A DNA stretch of 36,075 nt from Hyphomicrobiales bacterium (GTDB lineage Bacteria; Pseudomonadota; Alphaproteobacteria; Rhizobiales; Rhizobiaceae), in contig UBXM01000054.1 of assembly GCA_900469445.1 (NCBI GenBank), forward strand, positions 1 to 36,075. The letters are read 5' to 3'. The position numbers and the translations under genes were made by a program. This document shows, piece by piece, positions 24,663 through 32,177 of the stretch; position 1 is the stretch's first letter; each line of letters starts with the position of its first letter. The notes under the pieces were generated by a model, which worked only from the letters and a program-made list of their open reading frames with translations, was not told the origin of the DNA and did not search any database.

Positions 24663-24929
24663 TCAGTGCACCGTCATCCATTCGCGAGCAGCGCGCAGCG
24701 CTTCGGCAAGCTGCATCTTGGTCAGCTGAGGAGCCAGATCGGCGCGCAGTTCGGCGGCGCGGTCCGAGCCCTTGATGGCGGCAATGTTCAGCCATTTGTG
24801 GGCGGACACGAGGTCGACTTCGACCCCGCGGCCCGTTGCATACATCAGGCCCATATCGCAGAGGACTTCTGCGCGGGCATCGCCACCCATGGTGGCCGTT
24901 TCAGTCGTCGAAATTTCAAAGCGTGCCAT
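24663..24929 (-). CDS. small Sel1-repeat protein
   Basis: An 88-residue protein with one complete Sel1-like repeat: EVLCDMGLMYATGRGVEVDLVSAHKWLNIAAIKGSDRAAELR. Sel1 repeats are short TPR-like helical hairpins used for protein–protein contact. There is no signal peptide, so it should be cytoplasmic. The ATG has CAGGGA 11 bases upstream. It is preceded by a long non-coding region and convergent with the HxlR gene. The partner and function are unknown. Confidence 0.8.
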   Translation of the reverse strand: MARFEISTTETATMGGDARAEVLCDMGLMYATGRGVEVDLVSAHKWLNIAAIKGSDRAAELRADLAPQLTKMQLAEALRAAREWMTVH

Positions 24930-25427
24930 CGGTTTTGATCCCTGTTTAAAGACCGTGTTTGTTTTTCTGCCCTGTTCATCATTCCCCTTTGGATCACCGT
25001 CTCATGCGGCTTTGTTAATCCATCGGGGTGGCGGTTTTTCCCGCTCGTTTGATGAGACCAATATGCCCCCAAGGTTCGAAAATCCGACTAAAAAGAATGC
25101 TTAACTTGCGGAAAACAAAGTTCAAATGCTTCGTAAATTTGAGTTTTCGTTAAGCACTACAGGGCCTGCCCATTAAGGGTTTCGGACTTCTGTTTACGAA
25201 GCGTTAGGATTTCGATCTAAACCCTTTGTTCAGCATGTCGGACGCTTCCATTTTCACAAAGACGAAAAAATGCGGCCAAATCCTCATGCCGCCAGGGTTA
25301 TGAAAACCGAGACCTATCCGCGTTCCGCAACTTTACCTTTACGTGCAGGTAAGCTAATTTGGTTCTCGGCTTCGACTGCGGGAGGGCTTTCGGAGACCGG
25401 GAAAACGAAGATCTGAGGAGGGATCTC
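24930..25427. other. 498-bp non-coding region
   Basis: Region between the starts of the Sel1-repeat gene and the DUF2147 gene. Open frames here look like chance. It is AT-richer than its surroundings and contains a 20-base motif (25135–25154) shared with the region upstream of porin 3, and a TTACCT-N8-AGGTAA inverted repeat (25333–25352). No RNA gene was recognised. Confidence 0.5.
25333..25352 (+). promoter_or_regulatory. inverted repeat within a possible promoter of the DUF2147 gene
   Basis: TTACCT and AGGTAA arms are separated by 8 bases. The left arm overlaps a possible -35 (TTTACC at 25332–25337) and, 17 bases on, TAATTT at 25355–25360 could be the -10, so a bound protein would sit over the spacer. 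Confidence 0.35.
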
Positions 25428-25766
25428 ATGCTGAAGACGTTTGCCGTGGCTGCGGCATTGCTGGTGAGTGCGGCGGTTACCCATGCCGCCGAGCCCATCG
25501 AGGGCAACTGGAAAACCCAAAGCGGCGCGACCGCCGAGATCGGCAAATGCGGATCGGCCTATTGCGTGACGCTGAAAACCGGCAAACATGCCGGCAAGCA
25601 GATCGGTAAACTGTCCGGCACCGGCGCCGACTATTCCGGGCAAATCACGGATCCTGACACGGACAAGACCTATGCCGGTTCCGGTTCCGTTACCGGCAAT
25701 GCGCTGAAGATGAAGGGCTGCGTGCTCAAGGTGCTGTGCAAATCGCAGACGTGGTCGCGCCTCTAG
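25428..25766 (+). CDS. periplasmic DUF2147 protein
   Basis: A 112-residue protein: signal peptide MLKTFAVAAALLVSAAVTHA, then a DUF2147 domain (IEGNWKTQSGATAEIGKCGSAYC, DPDTDKTYAGSG, KMKGCVLKVLCKSQTWSRL). Conserved cysteines are likely to form disulphides in the periplasm. The family has a lipocalin-like small beta-barrel fold and no settled function. The ATG has GAGGAGGGA upstream. It is monocistronic, with a terminator after it. Confidence 0.9.
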   Translation: MLKTFAVAAALLVSAAVTHAAEPIEGNWKTQSGATAEIGKCGSAYCVTLKTGKHAGKQIGKLSGTGADYSGQITDPDTDKTYAGSGSVTGNALKMKGCVLKVLCKSQTWSRL

Positions 25767-25786
25767 CCAGCTGTTTTTTTCAGATC

Positions 25787-25817
25787 AAGCCGGTCGTCAG
25801 GGCCGGCTTTTTCTTTT
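25787..25817 (+). terminator. terminator after the DUF2147 gene
   Basis: A 7-bp stem (25787–25793 with 25803–25809), 9-base loop, then TTTTTCTTTT. Confidence 0.85.
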
Positions 25818-25965
25818 GATGCTGCGGACCGGCAAGCTTCCGGCCCGTTAATTTCCCTGAACGCCAGATGAAATGTGCTCTCAGCCTTCATACAGGCACT
25901 CGCCTTTATTCTGCCCCCATTCAGCCAGGAGCCAATCGGAACCTCGGCATAACCGGAGCAGGATC

Positions 25966-26136
25966 ATGACAACCATCGCACGCCGCCTGACCATCGTCAC
26001 CTTGATGATGACGGTCTTCGCGTTGTCTTTCGCAGCTCTTGCCACCCACCCATCCAAGCGTCCGCTGGGCCTCAACATCAGCACCGGCGGCCTGTGCGTC
26101 TATTCCGGCAGCGGTGATTGCGTCTCTACGCTGTGA
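25966..26136 (+). CDS. 56-residue exported or membrane peptide
   Basis: A short frame with a reasonable ribosome binding site (GGAGCAGGAT before the ATG). It encodes basic residues, a hydrophobic segment (IVTLMMTVFALSFAALA, residues about 10–26) and a small polar tail with two cysteines spaced nine apart (LCVYSGSGDCVST). This is the layout of a cleaved exported peptide with one disulphide, or a single-pass small membrane protein. I do not recognise the family. It sits alone between two terminated genes. Codon use agrees with its neighbours, but the short length leaves some doubt. Confidence 0.6.
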   Translation: MTTIARRLTIVTLMMTVFALSFAALATHPSKRPLGLNISTGGLCVYSGSGDCVSTL

Positions 26137-26187
26137 GCCGTGCCTGGCGAAGCGCCATCGGGGGAGAATACGGAATGACGATCGCCG

Positions 26188-26216
26188 TTTGATTGTCATA
26201 GAGTTCTCCTTATAAT
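26188..26216 (+). promoter_or_regulatory. amn promoter, predicted leaderless
   Basis: TTTGAT (26188–26193), a 17-base spacer and a perfect TATAAT (26211–26216). The expected transcription start falls on or within one or two bases of the ATG at 26222. Confidence 0.65.
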
Positions 26217-26221
26217 GGCTC

Positions 26222-27724
26222 ATGAACACACGAATCTCTTCCCTTTCTCCGCTTTCCTTCATCAGCCCGAGCGCGATCGAACCGCAGGTATTCGACAATG
26301 CCGAACAGGCCGTCGATGCGCTGACCGCGCTTTATGAGCGCAACACGAAATTCCTGATCGATGGGTTTGGCGAGCTTGCGAAGAGCGGCGGCATAAAAGG
26401 CCGTTACCGTGCCTTCTATCCGCAGGTGTCGATCGAGACGACTTCGTTCGGCCATGCAGATTCGCGGCTTTCCTACGGCCATGTCGCGGCACCGGGCATC
26501 TACACGACGACGATCACGCGGCCGAAGCTGTTTCGCCACTATCTGATCGAGCAGCTCGACCTGTTGATGCGCAATCACGGCATCCCGGTCACCGTATCGG
26601 AATCGACGACGCCCATTCCGCTGCATTTCGCCTTTGGCGAAGGCGCCCATGTGGAAGCTTCGGTCAGCAATGCGATGGCCGACATTCCGATGCGCGACCT
26701 GTTCGATACGCCGGATCTCAACAATACAGACGACCTGATCGCCAATGGCGAATACGAGGCGCCTGCCGGAGAACCCGGGCCGCTTGCGCCGTTTACCGCG
26801 CAGCGCATCGACTATTCGCTTGCCCGGCTCAGCCATTATACGGCGACCGGTGCAGAGCATTTCCAGAATTTCGTGCTCTTCACCAACTATCAGTTCTATA
26901 TCGACGAGTTTGCCGCCTGGGCCCGCAAGCTTATGGTCGAAGGCGGCGATGGCTACACGGCCTTTGTCGAGCCCGGCAATGTCGTGACGCTTGCCGGCAA
27001 GGATGCGCCGGAGACCAGTCCGATCACCCGCATGCCGCAGATGCCCGCCTATCATCTGAAGAAGGACGACCATTCAGGCATCACGCTCGTCAATATCGGG
27101 GTCGGTCCCTCCAATGCGAAGACGATCACCGACCATATTGCCGTTCTGCGCCCACATGCCTGGCTGATGGTCGGTCATTGCGCCGGCCTGAGGAACAGCC
27201 AGCGTCTTGGCGACTACGTTCTTGCACATGCCTATGTGCGCGAGGACCACGTGCTGGACGACGACCTGCCCGTCTGGGTACCGATCCCCGCACTTGCCGA
27301 AGTGCAGCAGGCGCTGGAAAGTGCAGTCGAGGAAGTGACCGGCTATGAAGGTTTCGAGCTGAAGCGGATCATGCGTACCGGCACGGTCGCCACGATCGAC
27401 AACCGTAACTGGGAACTGCGCGACCAGCGCGGGCCGGTGAAGCGGCTTTCCCAGTCACGCGCGATCGCGCTTGACATGGAATCGGCAACGATCGCCGCCA
27501 ACGGGTTCCGTTTTCGCGTGCCCTATGGGACGCTGCTTTGCGTTTCCGACCGGCCGCTGCATGGCGAATTGAAACTGCCCGGCATGGCGACGGCCTTTTA
27601 CCGGACGCAGGTCAGCCAGCATCTGCAGATCGGCATCCGCGCCGTGCAAAAACTCGCCGCGATGCCGACCGAGACGCTGCATTCGCGCAAACTCAGAAGC
27701 TTCTACGAGACGGCGTTCCAGTGA
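26222..27724 (+). CDS. amn: AMP nucleosidase
   Basis: A 500-residue AMP nucleosidase, which hydrolyses AMP to adenine and ribose 5-phosphate and so adjusts adenylate levels. It has the long N-terminal AMP-nucleosidase-specific domain (residues about 1–250) and the C-terminal nucleoside-phosphorylase-like domain with the VNIGVGPSNAKT phosphate loop, MVGHCAGLR, and the ribose-binding ALDMESATIAANG. The length matches the family. No Shine–Dalgarno sequence precedes the ATG, while a consensus -10 ends five bases before it, so the mRNA is probably leaderless. A vapBC pair follows 48 bp downstream. Confidence 0.96.
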   Translation: MNTRISSLSPLSFISPSAIEPQVFDNAEQAVDALTALYERNTKFLIDGFGELAKSGGIKGRYRAFYPQVSIETTSFGHADSRLSYGHVAAPGIYTTTITRPKLFRHYLIEQLDLLMRNHGIPVTVSESTTPIPLHFAFGEGAHVEASVSNAMADIPMRDLFDTPDLNNTDDLIANGEYEAPAGEPGPLAPFTAQRIDYSLARLSHYTATGAEHFQNFVLFTNYQFYIDEFAAWARKLMVEGGDGYTAFVEPGNVVTLAGKDAPETSPITRMPQMPAYHLKKDDHSGITLVNIGVGPSNAKTITDHIAVLRPHAWLMVGHCAGLRNSQRLGDYVLAHAYVREDHVLDDDLPVWVPIPALAEVQQALESAVEEVTGYEGFELKRIMRTGTVATIDNRNWELRDQRGPVKRLSQSRAIALDMESATIAANGFRFRVPYGTLLCVSDRPLHGELKLPGMATAFYRTQVSQHLQIGIRAVQKLAAMPTETLHSRKLRSFYETAFQ

Positions 27725-27738
27725 CATTGTCCTGATCA

Positions 27739-27752
27739 AGGAGTATATTCCT
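27739..27752. promoter_or_regulatory. palindrome upstream of vapB, candidate autoregulatory operator
   Basis: AGGA and TCCT arms flank a central TATA-containing hexamer (AGGAGTATATTCCT), 20 bases before the antitoxin start. VapBC complexes usually repress their own promoter through such sites. Confidence 0.4.
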
Positions 27753-27772
27753 GCGCGTGTATGGAGGTTCGT

Positions 27773-28051
27773 ATGCGCGCATCCTTGAGCATTGACGATG
27801 ACTTGCTGAACGAGGCGAAGGAAATCACCGGCCTGCCGGAAACGGCTTCCGTCGAAGATGTGATCCGTCAATTCGTGAAAGACGGGCGCCGCCTGCGTGC
27901 CATGGCGGAATTGACCGGCATTGGCTGGGATGGCCCACATCTCAGTCGGCCAACCTTCGATACGCTGGCAGCCGAGTTCAGAGCCCTGACGGGCGGGCGA
28001 GAGCACACGCCATCCGAAAGACTGATGCGCGAGGGACGCGATGAGCGATGA
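27773..28051 (+). CDS. vapB: VapB-type antitoxin
   Basis: A 92-residue type II antitoxin. The N-terminus MRASLSIDDDLLNEAKEITG is a ribbon–helix–helix DNA-binding region, followed by a helical linker and a C-terminal tail (PSERLMREGRDER) that should neutralise the toxin. The ATG at 27773 is preferred to the one at 27761 because GGAGG lies five bases before it. The stop overlaps the toxin start (ATGA), a sign of translational coupling. Confidence 0.9.
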   Translation: MRASLSIDDDLLNEAKEITGLPETASVEDVIRQFVKDGRRLRAMAELTGIGWDGPHLSRPTFDTLAAEFRALTGGREHTPSERLMREGRDER

Positions 28052-28476
28052 CGGTCTATGTCGTCGACGCAAGCGTCGTCGTCAAATGGGTCGTGGAAGA
28101 GGCCGGAACTGAGGCTGCTCTGTCGCTGCTCAAAAATTACGATGTAGTAGCGCCTGACCTGATACTGGCGGAATGCGCCAATATTTTCTGGAAGAAGGTT
28201 CGACGCGGAGAACTGTCTGCGGCGGAGGCTCGTTTTGCGGCATTGATGATCGAGGGATCAGAATTGCAGCTTCGCGGGATGCTGCCCATCTGGCTTTCTG
28301 CAATTGAACTCGCCGCCCGGATCGACCATCCGGCCTATGATTGCCTTTATCTGGCTCTGGCATTGAAGGAACAATTGCAGTTTGTGACGGCGGATGAAAG
28401 TCTTGTACGCAAACTTCGCCAGCTTTCCGACCCACAGATAAGGGACCTCGCGCTTCCTCTGAAGGATTTCGCCTAA
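28048..28476 (+). CDS. vapC: VapC-type PIN-domain ribonuclease toxin
   Basis: A 142-residue PIN-domain protein, which in this family cleaves tRNA or rRNA when not bound by its antitoxin. The acidic active site is intact: D7 (VVDASV), E42 (LAEC), D98 (AYDCLYLA) and D116 (TADE). The toxin therefore looks functional. It overlaps vapB by four bases, and its stop codon overlaps the stop of the convergent membrane-protein gene. The pair sits directly after amn rather than in a mobile-element context. Confidence 0.93.
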   Translation: MTVYVVDASVVVKWVVEEAGTEAALSLLKNYDVVAPDLILAECANIFWKKVRRGELSAAEARFAALMIEGSELQLRGMLPIWLSAIELAARIDHPAYDCLYLALALKEQLQFVTADESLVRKLRQLSDPQIRDLALPLKDFA

Positions 28477-29438
28477 ACCTTTACGCCCCGCCCTCTCGCC
28501 GCAAATAGCGACAGGGCCGTGCCGATCAGTGAAGACACGATGACGAGGAGATGGGTGTTGACCGCTGCCTGAGCGAGTTCCTCGACGGCCGAACCGGTCA
28601 CCGCTGCGCCAAACGCGATGGCGCCGGCGCTGATGCCGGCGGGATAGGTGCCGACACCGGCCGGGGCATGGAACGGCAGGACGGAAGAAAGTTCACCGCC
28701 CAGCGCGCCGCCGAAGCCCTGTGCGATCGAAAGGCCGCCGAGCAGGCCAAGCACCCAGGCGAGAACCGCGATCTTGGTGAACCAGTTGATCAGCGTCGCC
28801 CCCCAGGCGCGGGCGAAAGCCGCGGCATTGACGGGAAGGCCGGCCTCGACCTCCTTCAACAACTTGTCCGCCCTGGCCGGCAGGATTTTCGTCGCCAGCC
28901 GCAGACCGACGCCACGCAGCGCAAAACCGATGGCCGGCAGGATAAGAAAGACGGCCCAGAGCGCCCCGGCCCAGACCGCCTGTCGCTGCAGGACCAGACC
29001 GATACCGGCTGCGGCCAGAAGCGCGTGCAGATCGAACAGCCGCATGACGAACAGTGCGGCCGTGCTTCTGGCCAGCGGCAGATCGAACTCGCGCTTCATC
29101 AGCAGCGGAAAGCTGGCTTCTCCGGAGCGGAAGGGCAGCATGATGTTCAGGAGATTATGCACCTGCACCAGGCGCAGCAGCGTGCCGAAACGACCGCCGG
29201 TTTCGACAGGAAAATAATCGTAGATGCGCCAGGTTCGCAGGACGTAGGTGCCAAGCAGAGCCGCGAGCGCAACGAGGGCGGAACCAAGCCCGGCGCTTTC
29301 CCATAAAGCCAGCACGCTTTCCCAGCCCCAGAACCACTGGATGAAGATCGCATAGAGGATGACGATCGCAAGCGTCAGCAAGGTCATGGCGTTACGAGTT
29401 ATCCACGCTCTTTGGCTGGCAACCGAAGAATTCTTCAT
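28473..29438 (-). CDS. LPG-synthase-TM/flippase-family membrane protein
   Basis: A 321-residue polytopic protein of the same superfamily (AglD/YbhN-type, PF03706-like) as the gene at 8593–9582. About eight membrane helices are seen. Family motifs are NIMLPFRSGEASFPLLM (about 98–114) and PFHAPAGVGTYPAG (about 254–267). It is divergent from a polyprenyl-phosphate glycosyltransferase (102 bp between starts), with an ArnT-like transferase next. In rhizobial lipid A galacturonosylation, a membrane protein of this type (RgtF) works with RgtE and an ArnT-like Rgt enzyme; by analogy this gene may help move the lipid-linked sugar. That assignment is inference. Confidence 0.82.
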   Translation of the reverse strand: MKNSSVASQRAWITRNAMTLLTLAIVILYAIFIQWFWGWESVLALWESAGLGSALVALAALLGTYVLRTWRIYDYFPVETGGRFGTLLRLVQVHNLLNIMLPFRSGEASFPLLMKREFDLPLARSTAALFVMRLFDLHALLAAAGIGLVLQRQAVWAGALWAVFLILPAIGFALRGVGLRLATKILPARADKLLKEVEAGLPVNAAAFARAWGATLINWFTKIAVLAWVLGLLGGLSIAQGFGGALGGELSSVLPFHAPAGVGTYPAGISAGAIAFGAAVTGSAVEELAQAAVNTHLLVIVSSLIGTALSLFAARGRGVKV

Positions 29439-29540
29439 ATATCAGGAGGCCCCAATGCGATATTTTTCGGGTCTATGCGACAATGCTGCGCGATAACGCG
29501 CGGCCTGCTTTTAAGCCCGCACTTCTAGGAGAAACACACG

Positions 29541-30560
29541 GTGCGTACAACAACAGAGTCGGTCACCCGCCTCGTCGAGACGCCCAATCCGATCGAACTG
29601 TCGTTGGTCGTACCGCTCTTCAACGAAGAGGAAAGCGTCACGCCCCTGATCGAGCGAATTGTCTCTTCCATGGTGGATTATCCCGCCAGCTGGGAATTGA
29701 TCCTCGTCGATGACGGCAGCACGGACGCCACGATCGCCAATGCGCGGACCGCGCTCGATCGTCCGGGCCTCGACCTGAAGATTGTCGCCTTGCAGCGCAA
29801 TTTCGGCCAGACGGCCGCAATGCAGGCCGGTATCAACCAGGCAGAGGGGCGGCTCATCGCCACGCTCGACGGCGACCTGCAGAACGATCCCAAGGACATT
29901 CCCCACATGGTGGCGGAACTCGAGCGCCGCGAACTCGACCTTCTGGTCGGCTGGCGCAAGAACCGCCAGGATGGGCTGCTTCTGCGCAAGGTTCCGTCGT
30001 TCATCGCCAACCGGCTGATCGGCCGGATCACCGGCGTGCGTCTCCACGATTACGGCTGCTCGCTGAAGATCTATCGCTCCGCCGTGATCAAGCAGGTGAA
30101 GCTGATGGGCGAGATGCACCGCTTCATCCCCGCCTGGGTCGCAGGCGTCGTGCCGAGCTCGCGGATCGGCGAAATGCCGGTGACCCACCATGCCCGCCAG
30201 CACGGCACGTCCAAATACGGCATTTCGCGCACCTTCCGGGTGATCCTCGATCTTCTGTCAGTGATGTTCTTCATGCGCTTCAAGGCGCGACCGGGACATT
30301 TCTTCGGCTCGCTCGGGCTGGGACTGGGCGCAATCTCGGGGCTGATCCTCTTTTATCTGTTCATCGACAAATTCATCATGGGCAATGACATCGGAACACG
30401 CCCGCTGTTCCTGATCGGCGTCATGCTGTTCCTGTCGTCGGTGCAGATGATCACCACCGGCATCCTGGCCGAAATGATCGCGCGCACCTATTACCGCGAG
30501 GACACGGCCCTCAGCTATATCGTCAGGGAAGTCTATCAGGCCGAAACGCCCGCCGTGTGA
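29541..30560 (+). CDS. GT2 polyprenyl-phosphate glycosyltransferase (ArnC/DPM1-like)
   Basis: A 339-residue enzyme that should transfer a sugar from a nucleotide donor to a polyprenyl phosphate on the cytoplasmic face. The GT-A domain (residues 1–240) has LSLVVPLFNEEES, VDDGSTD (56–62), RNFGQ and the DGDLQNDP donor/metal motif (110–117), and HGTSKYG. Two C-terminal membrane helices (about 250–275 and 283–308) match the ArnC/GtrB layout. The GTG start has AGGAGAAA upstream. It resembles RgtE, the dodecaprenyl-phosphate galacturonate synthase of rhizobia, but other sugars are possible. Confidence 0.93.
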   Translation: MRTTTESVTRLVETPNPIELSLVVPLFNEEESVTPLIERIVSSMVDYPASWELILVDDGSTDATIANARTALDRPGLDLKIVALQRNFGQTAAMQAGINQAEGRLIATLDGDLQNDPKDIPHMVAELERRELDLLVGWRKNRQDGLLLRKVPSFIANRLIGRITGVRLHDYGCSLKIYRSAVIKQVKLMGEMHRFIPAWVAGVVPSSRIGEMPVTHHARQHGTSKYGISRTFRVILDLLSVMFFMRFKARPGHFFGSLGLGLGAISGLILFYLFIDKFIMGNDIGTRPLFLIGVMLFLSSVQMITTGILAEMIARTYYREDTALSYIVREVYQAETPAV

Positions 30561-30632
30561 CACCCCGACAGAGACAGTAGATCCGTGGACCGGGAATAAC
30601 GGGCTACGGACGCCTTCTTGCTGGAGACAATC

Positions 30633-32174
30633 TTGCCGAAAATTTCCTCGCCAACCCATGCGCATGACACGCCGGCTTTGACTGACCGGCTCGGCGCCGG
30701 ACAGACCCTGGCTTTGGTGCTTGCCGTCTATTTTGCCGTCCAGGTCCTCATACGCTTCATTATTCCCCATGGACTGGAACTCGATGAAGCCGAGCAGGTC
30801 TACCTGTCGCAATGGCTGCTGCCGGGTTATGGCGCGCAACCACCTTTTTACAACTGGCTGCAGCATGGCGCGATCCAGATCTTCGGCATCTCGCTCATCA
30901 CGCTTTCGGGGCTGAAGGGGCTGATCCTCTTCCTGTCCTATATGTTCTATTATCTTGCCGCACGGCAGGTGCTGGAAGACAAGCGACTTGCAGTCATTGC
31001 AGCACTCGGGCTCCTGACCATTCCGCAGGTCTCGTTCGAGGCGCAGCGCGACCTGTCGCATACCGTCGCCGCCATTTTCGGCGCGTCCTTCTTTCTTTAT
31101 ACGCTGCTGAGGGTCATCTCGCGGCCGTCACTTCTGGCCTTCCTGTTGTTCGGCATCGCCACCGGCATTGGCGGCATCACGAAATACAATTTTGCCATTC
31201 TGCCGATCGCGGCCGGGCTTGCCGTGCTGATGGACCGGGAAATGCGCCGCACGGTGCTTTCGTGGAAACTGCTGCCGGCGGCGCTTCTGGCTTTGGCGAT
31301 CGTGACACCACATGCACTATGGCTTCTCGACAATTTCGACGAAGCGAGCCAACGCACGCTGCAAAAGCTCGCCGGTGACGAAACGAGCCTGCTTGGAGGC
31401 ATCGCAAAGGGCCTCGGTTCCCTGACCGTCGGGGTTTTAAGCTTCCTCGCTCTCACCCTGATCGTCTTCGCGGCCGTCTACCGCGAGCATCTCAAAGCCG
31501 TTGTGCGAGCCAATAGCCGATGGACACGCCTTGTCGGCCGCATTCTCGTTCTTTCGCTTGGGCTGATCATCCTGATGATCCTGTTTGCCGGCTTCGAGAA
31601 CGTACGTGACCGCTGGTTGACACCGATTCTGCTTGCCGCGCCGCTCTATCTGGCGCTGAAGATCGATGCTGCGAAAATCCCGGTCGAGGTGAGCTTCAAG
31701 CGGCTGTGGGGCGTCGCCGTGGTGATCATGGTGCTGATCCCGCTGGCACTTGCGCTGCGCGCCAATATGGGCCGCATCAACGGCAATTACGGCTATGTCA
31801 ACATTCCCTTTGCGGCGCTTTCAAAGACCGTGGCGGAAAAGGCGGCCGGCGCGCACACGATCGTAGTCGCCTCGGACGGACAGCTCGCCGGCAACCTGCA
31901 TTTCAATCTTCCCGGCATGTCGGTCGCGGTCGATCCGCCGCCGGCAACAATGACGAGCTCATCCGTTGCAGGCTTCGACCGGATCGTCTTCGTCTGGCGC
32001 ACGAAAGACGGCAGCATGCCTGTCGCCTTCGACAAGCAGTTTTCAAACTATCTGATCGAACAAGGCATTACGGCCACGCCGCAGGATGTCGCGATCGTCG
32101 GCTACCCCTATCAATGGGGTCAGCCGTCCGACCAGTATCGGTTCGGATATGCGGTGATGGAGCTTCCCCGGTAA
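30633..32174 (+). CDS. ArnT/PMT-superfamily (GT39-like) glycosyltransferase
   Basis: A 513-residue membrane enzyme with a cytoplasmic start, many transmembrane helices and a C-terminal periplasmic part (about 390–513). The acidic motif LELDEAEQVYLSQW in the first periplasmic loop is the catalytic DE signature of this superfamily, which uses polyprenyl-phosphate sugars to modify lipid A, core or other acceptors. The TTG at 30633 is preferred because GGAG lies 6 bases upstream; an upstream TTG at 30618 is the alternative. The gene follows the polyprenyl-phosphate sugar synthase by 72 bp, as in rgt/arn-type systems. Its stop is only 3 bp from the stop of the convergent aminotransferase gene. Confidence 0.9.
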   Translation: MPKISSPTHAHDTPALTDRLGAGQTLALVLAVYFAVQVLIRFIIPHGLELDEAEQVYLSQWLLPGYGAQPPFYNWLQHGAIQIFGISLITLSGLKGLILFLSYMFYYLAARQVLEDKRLAVIAALGLLTIPQVSFEAQRDLSHTVAAIFGASFFLYTLLRVISRPSLLAFLLFGIATGIGGITKYNFAILPIAAGLAVLMDREMRRTVLSWKLLPAALLALAIVTPHALWLLDNFDEASQRTLQKLAGDETSLLGGIAKGLGSLTVGVLSFLALTLIVFAAVYREHLKAVVRANSRWTRLVGRILVLSLGLIILMILFAGFENVRDRWLTPILLAAPLYLALKIDAAKIPVEVSFKRLWGVAVVIMVLIPLALALRANMGRINGNYGYVNIPFAALSKTVAEKAAGAHTIVVASDGQLAGNLHFNLPGMSVAVDPPPATMTSSSVAGFDRIVFVWRTKDGSMPVAFDKQFSNYLIEQGITATPQDVAIVGYPYQWGQPSDQYRFGYAVMELPR

Positions 32175-32177
32175 GGG

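Noticed and set aside
24772..25104. 110-codon plus-strand frame partly in the non-coding region before the DUF2147 gene
   Set aside because: It overlaps the Sel1-repeat gene in antisense and its remainder shows no coding character.
24930..25427. CtrA sites (TTAA-N7-TTAA) suggested by repeated GTTAA words
   Set aside because: No pair has the required 7-base spacing; only half-sites occur.
26210..27073. 287-codon minus-strand frame over amn
   Set aside because: Shadow of amn, no start signal and no recognisable motif.
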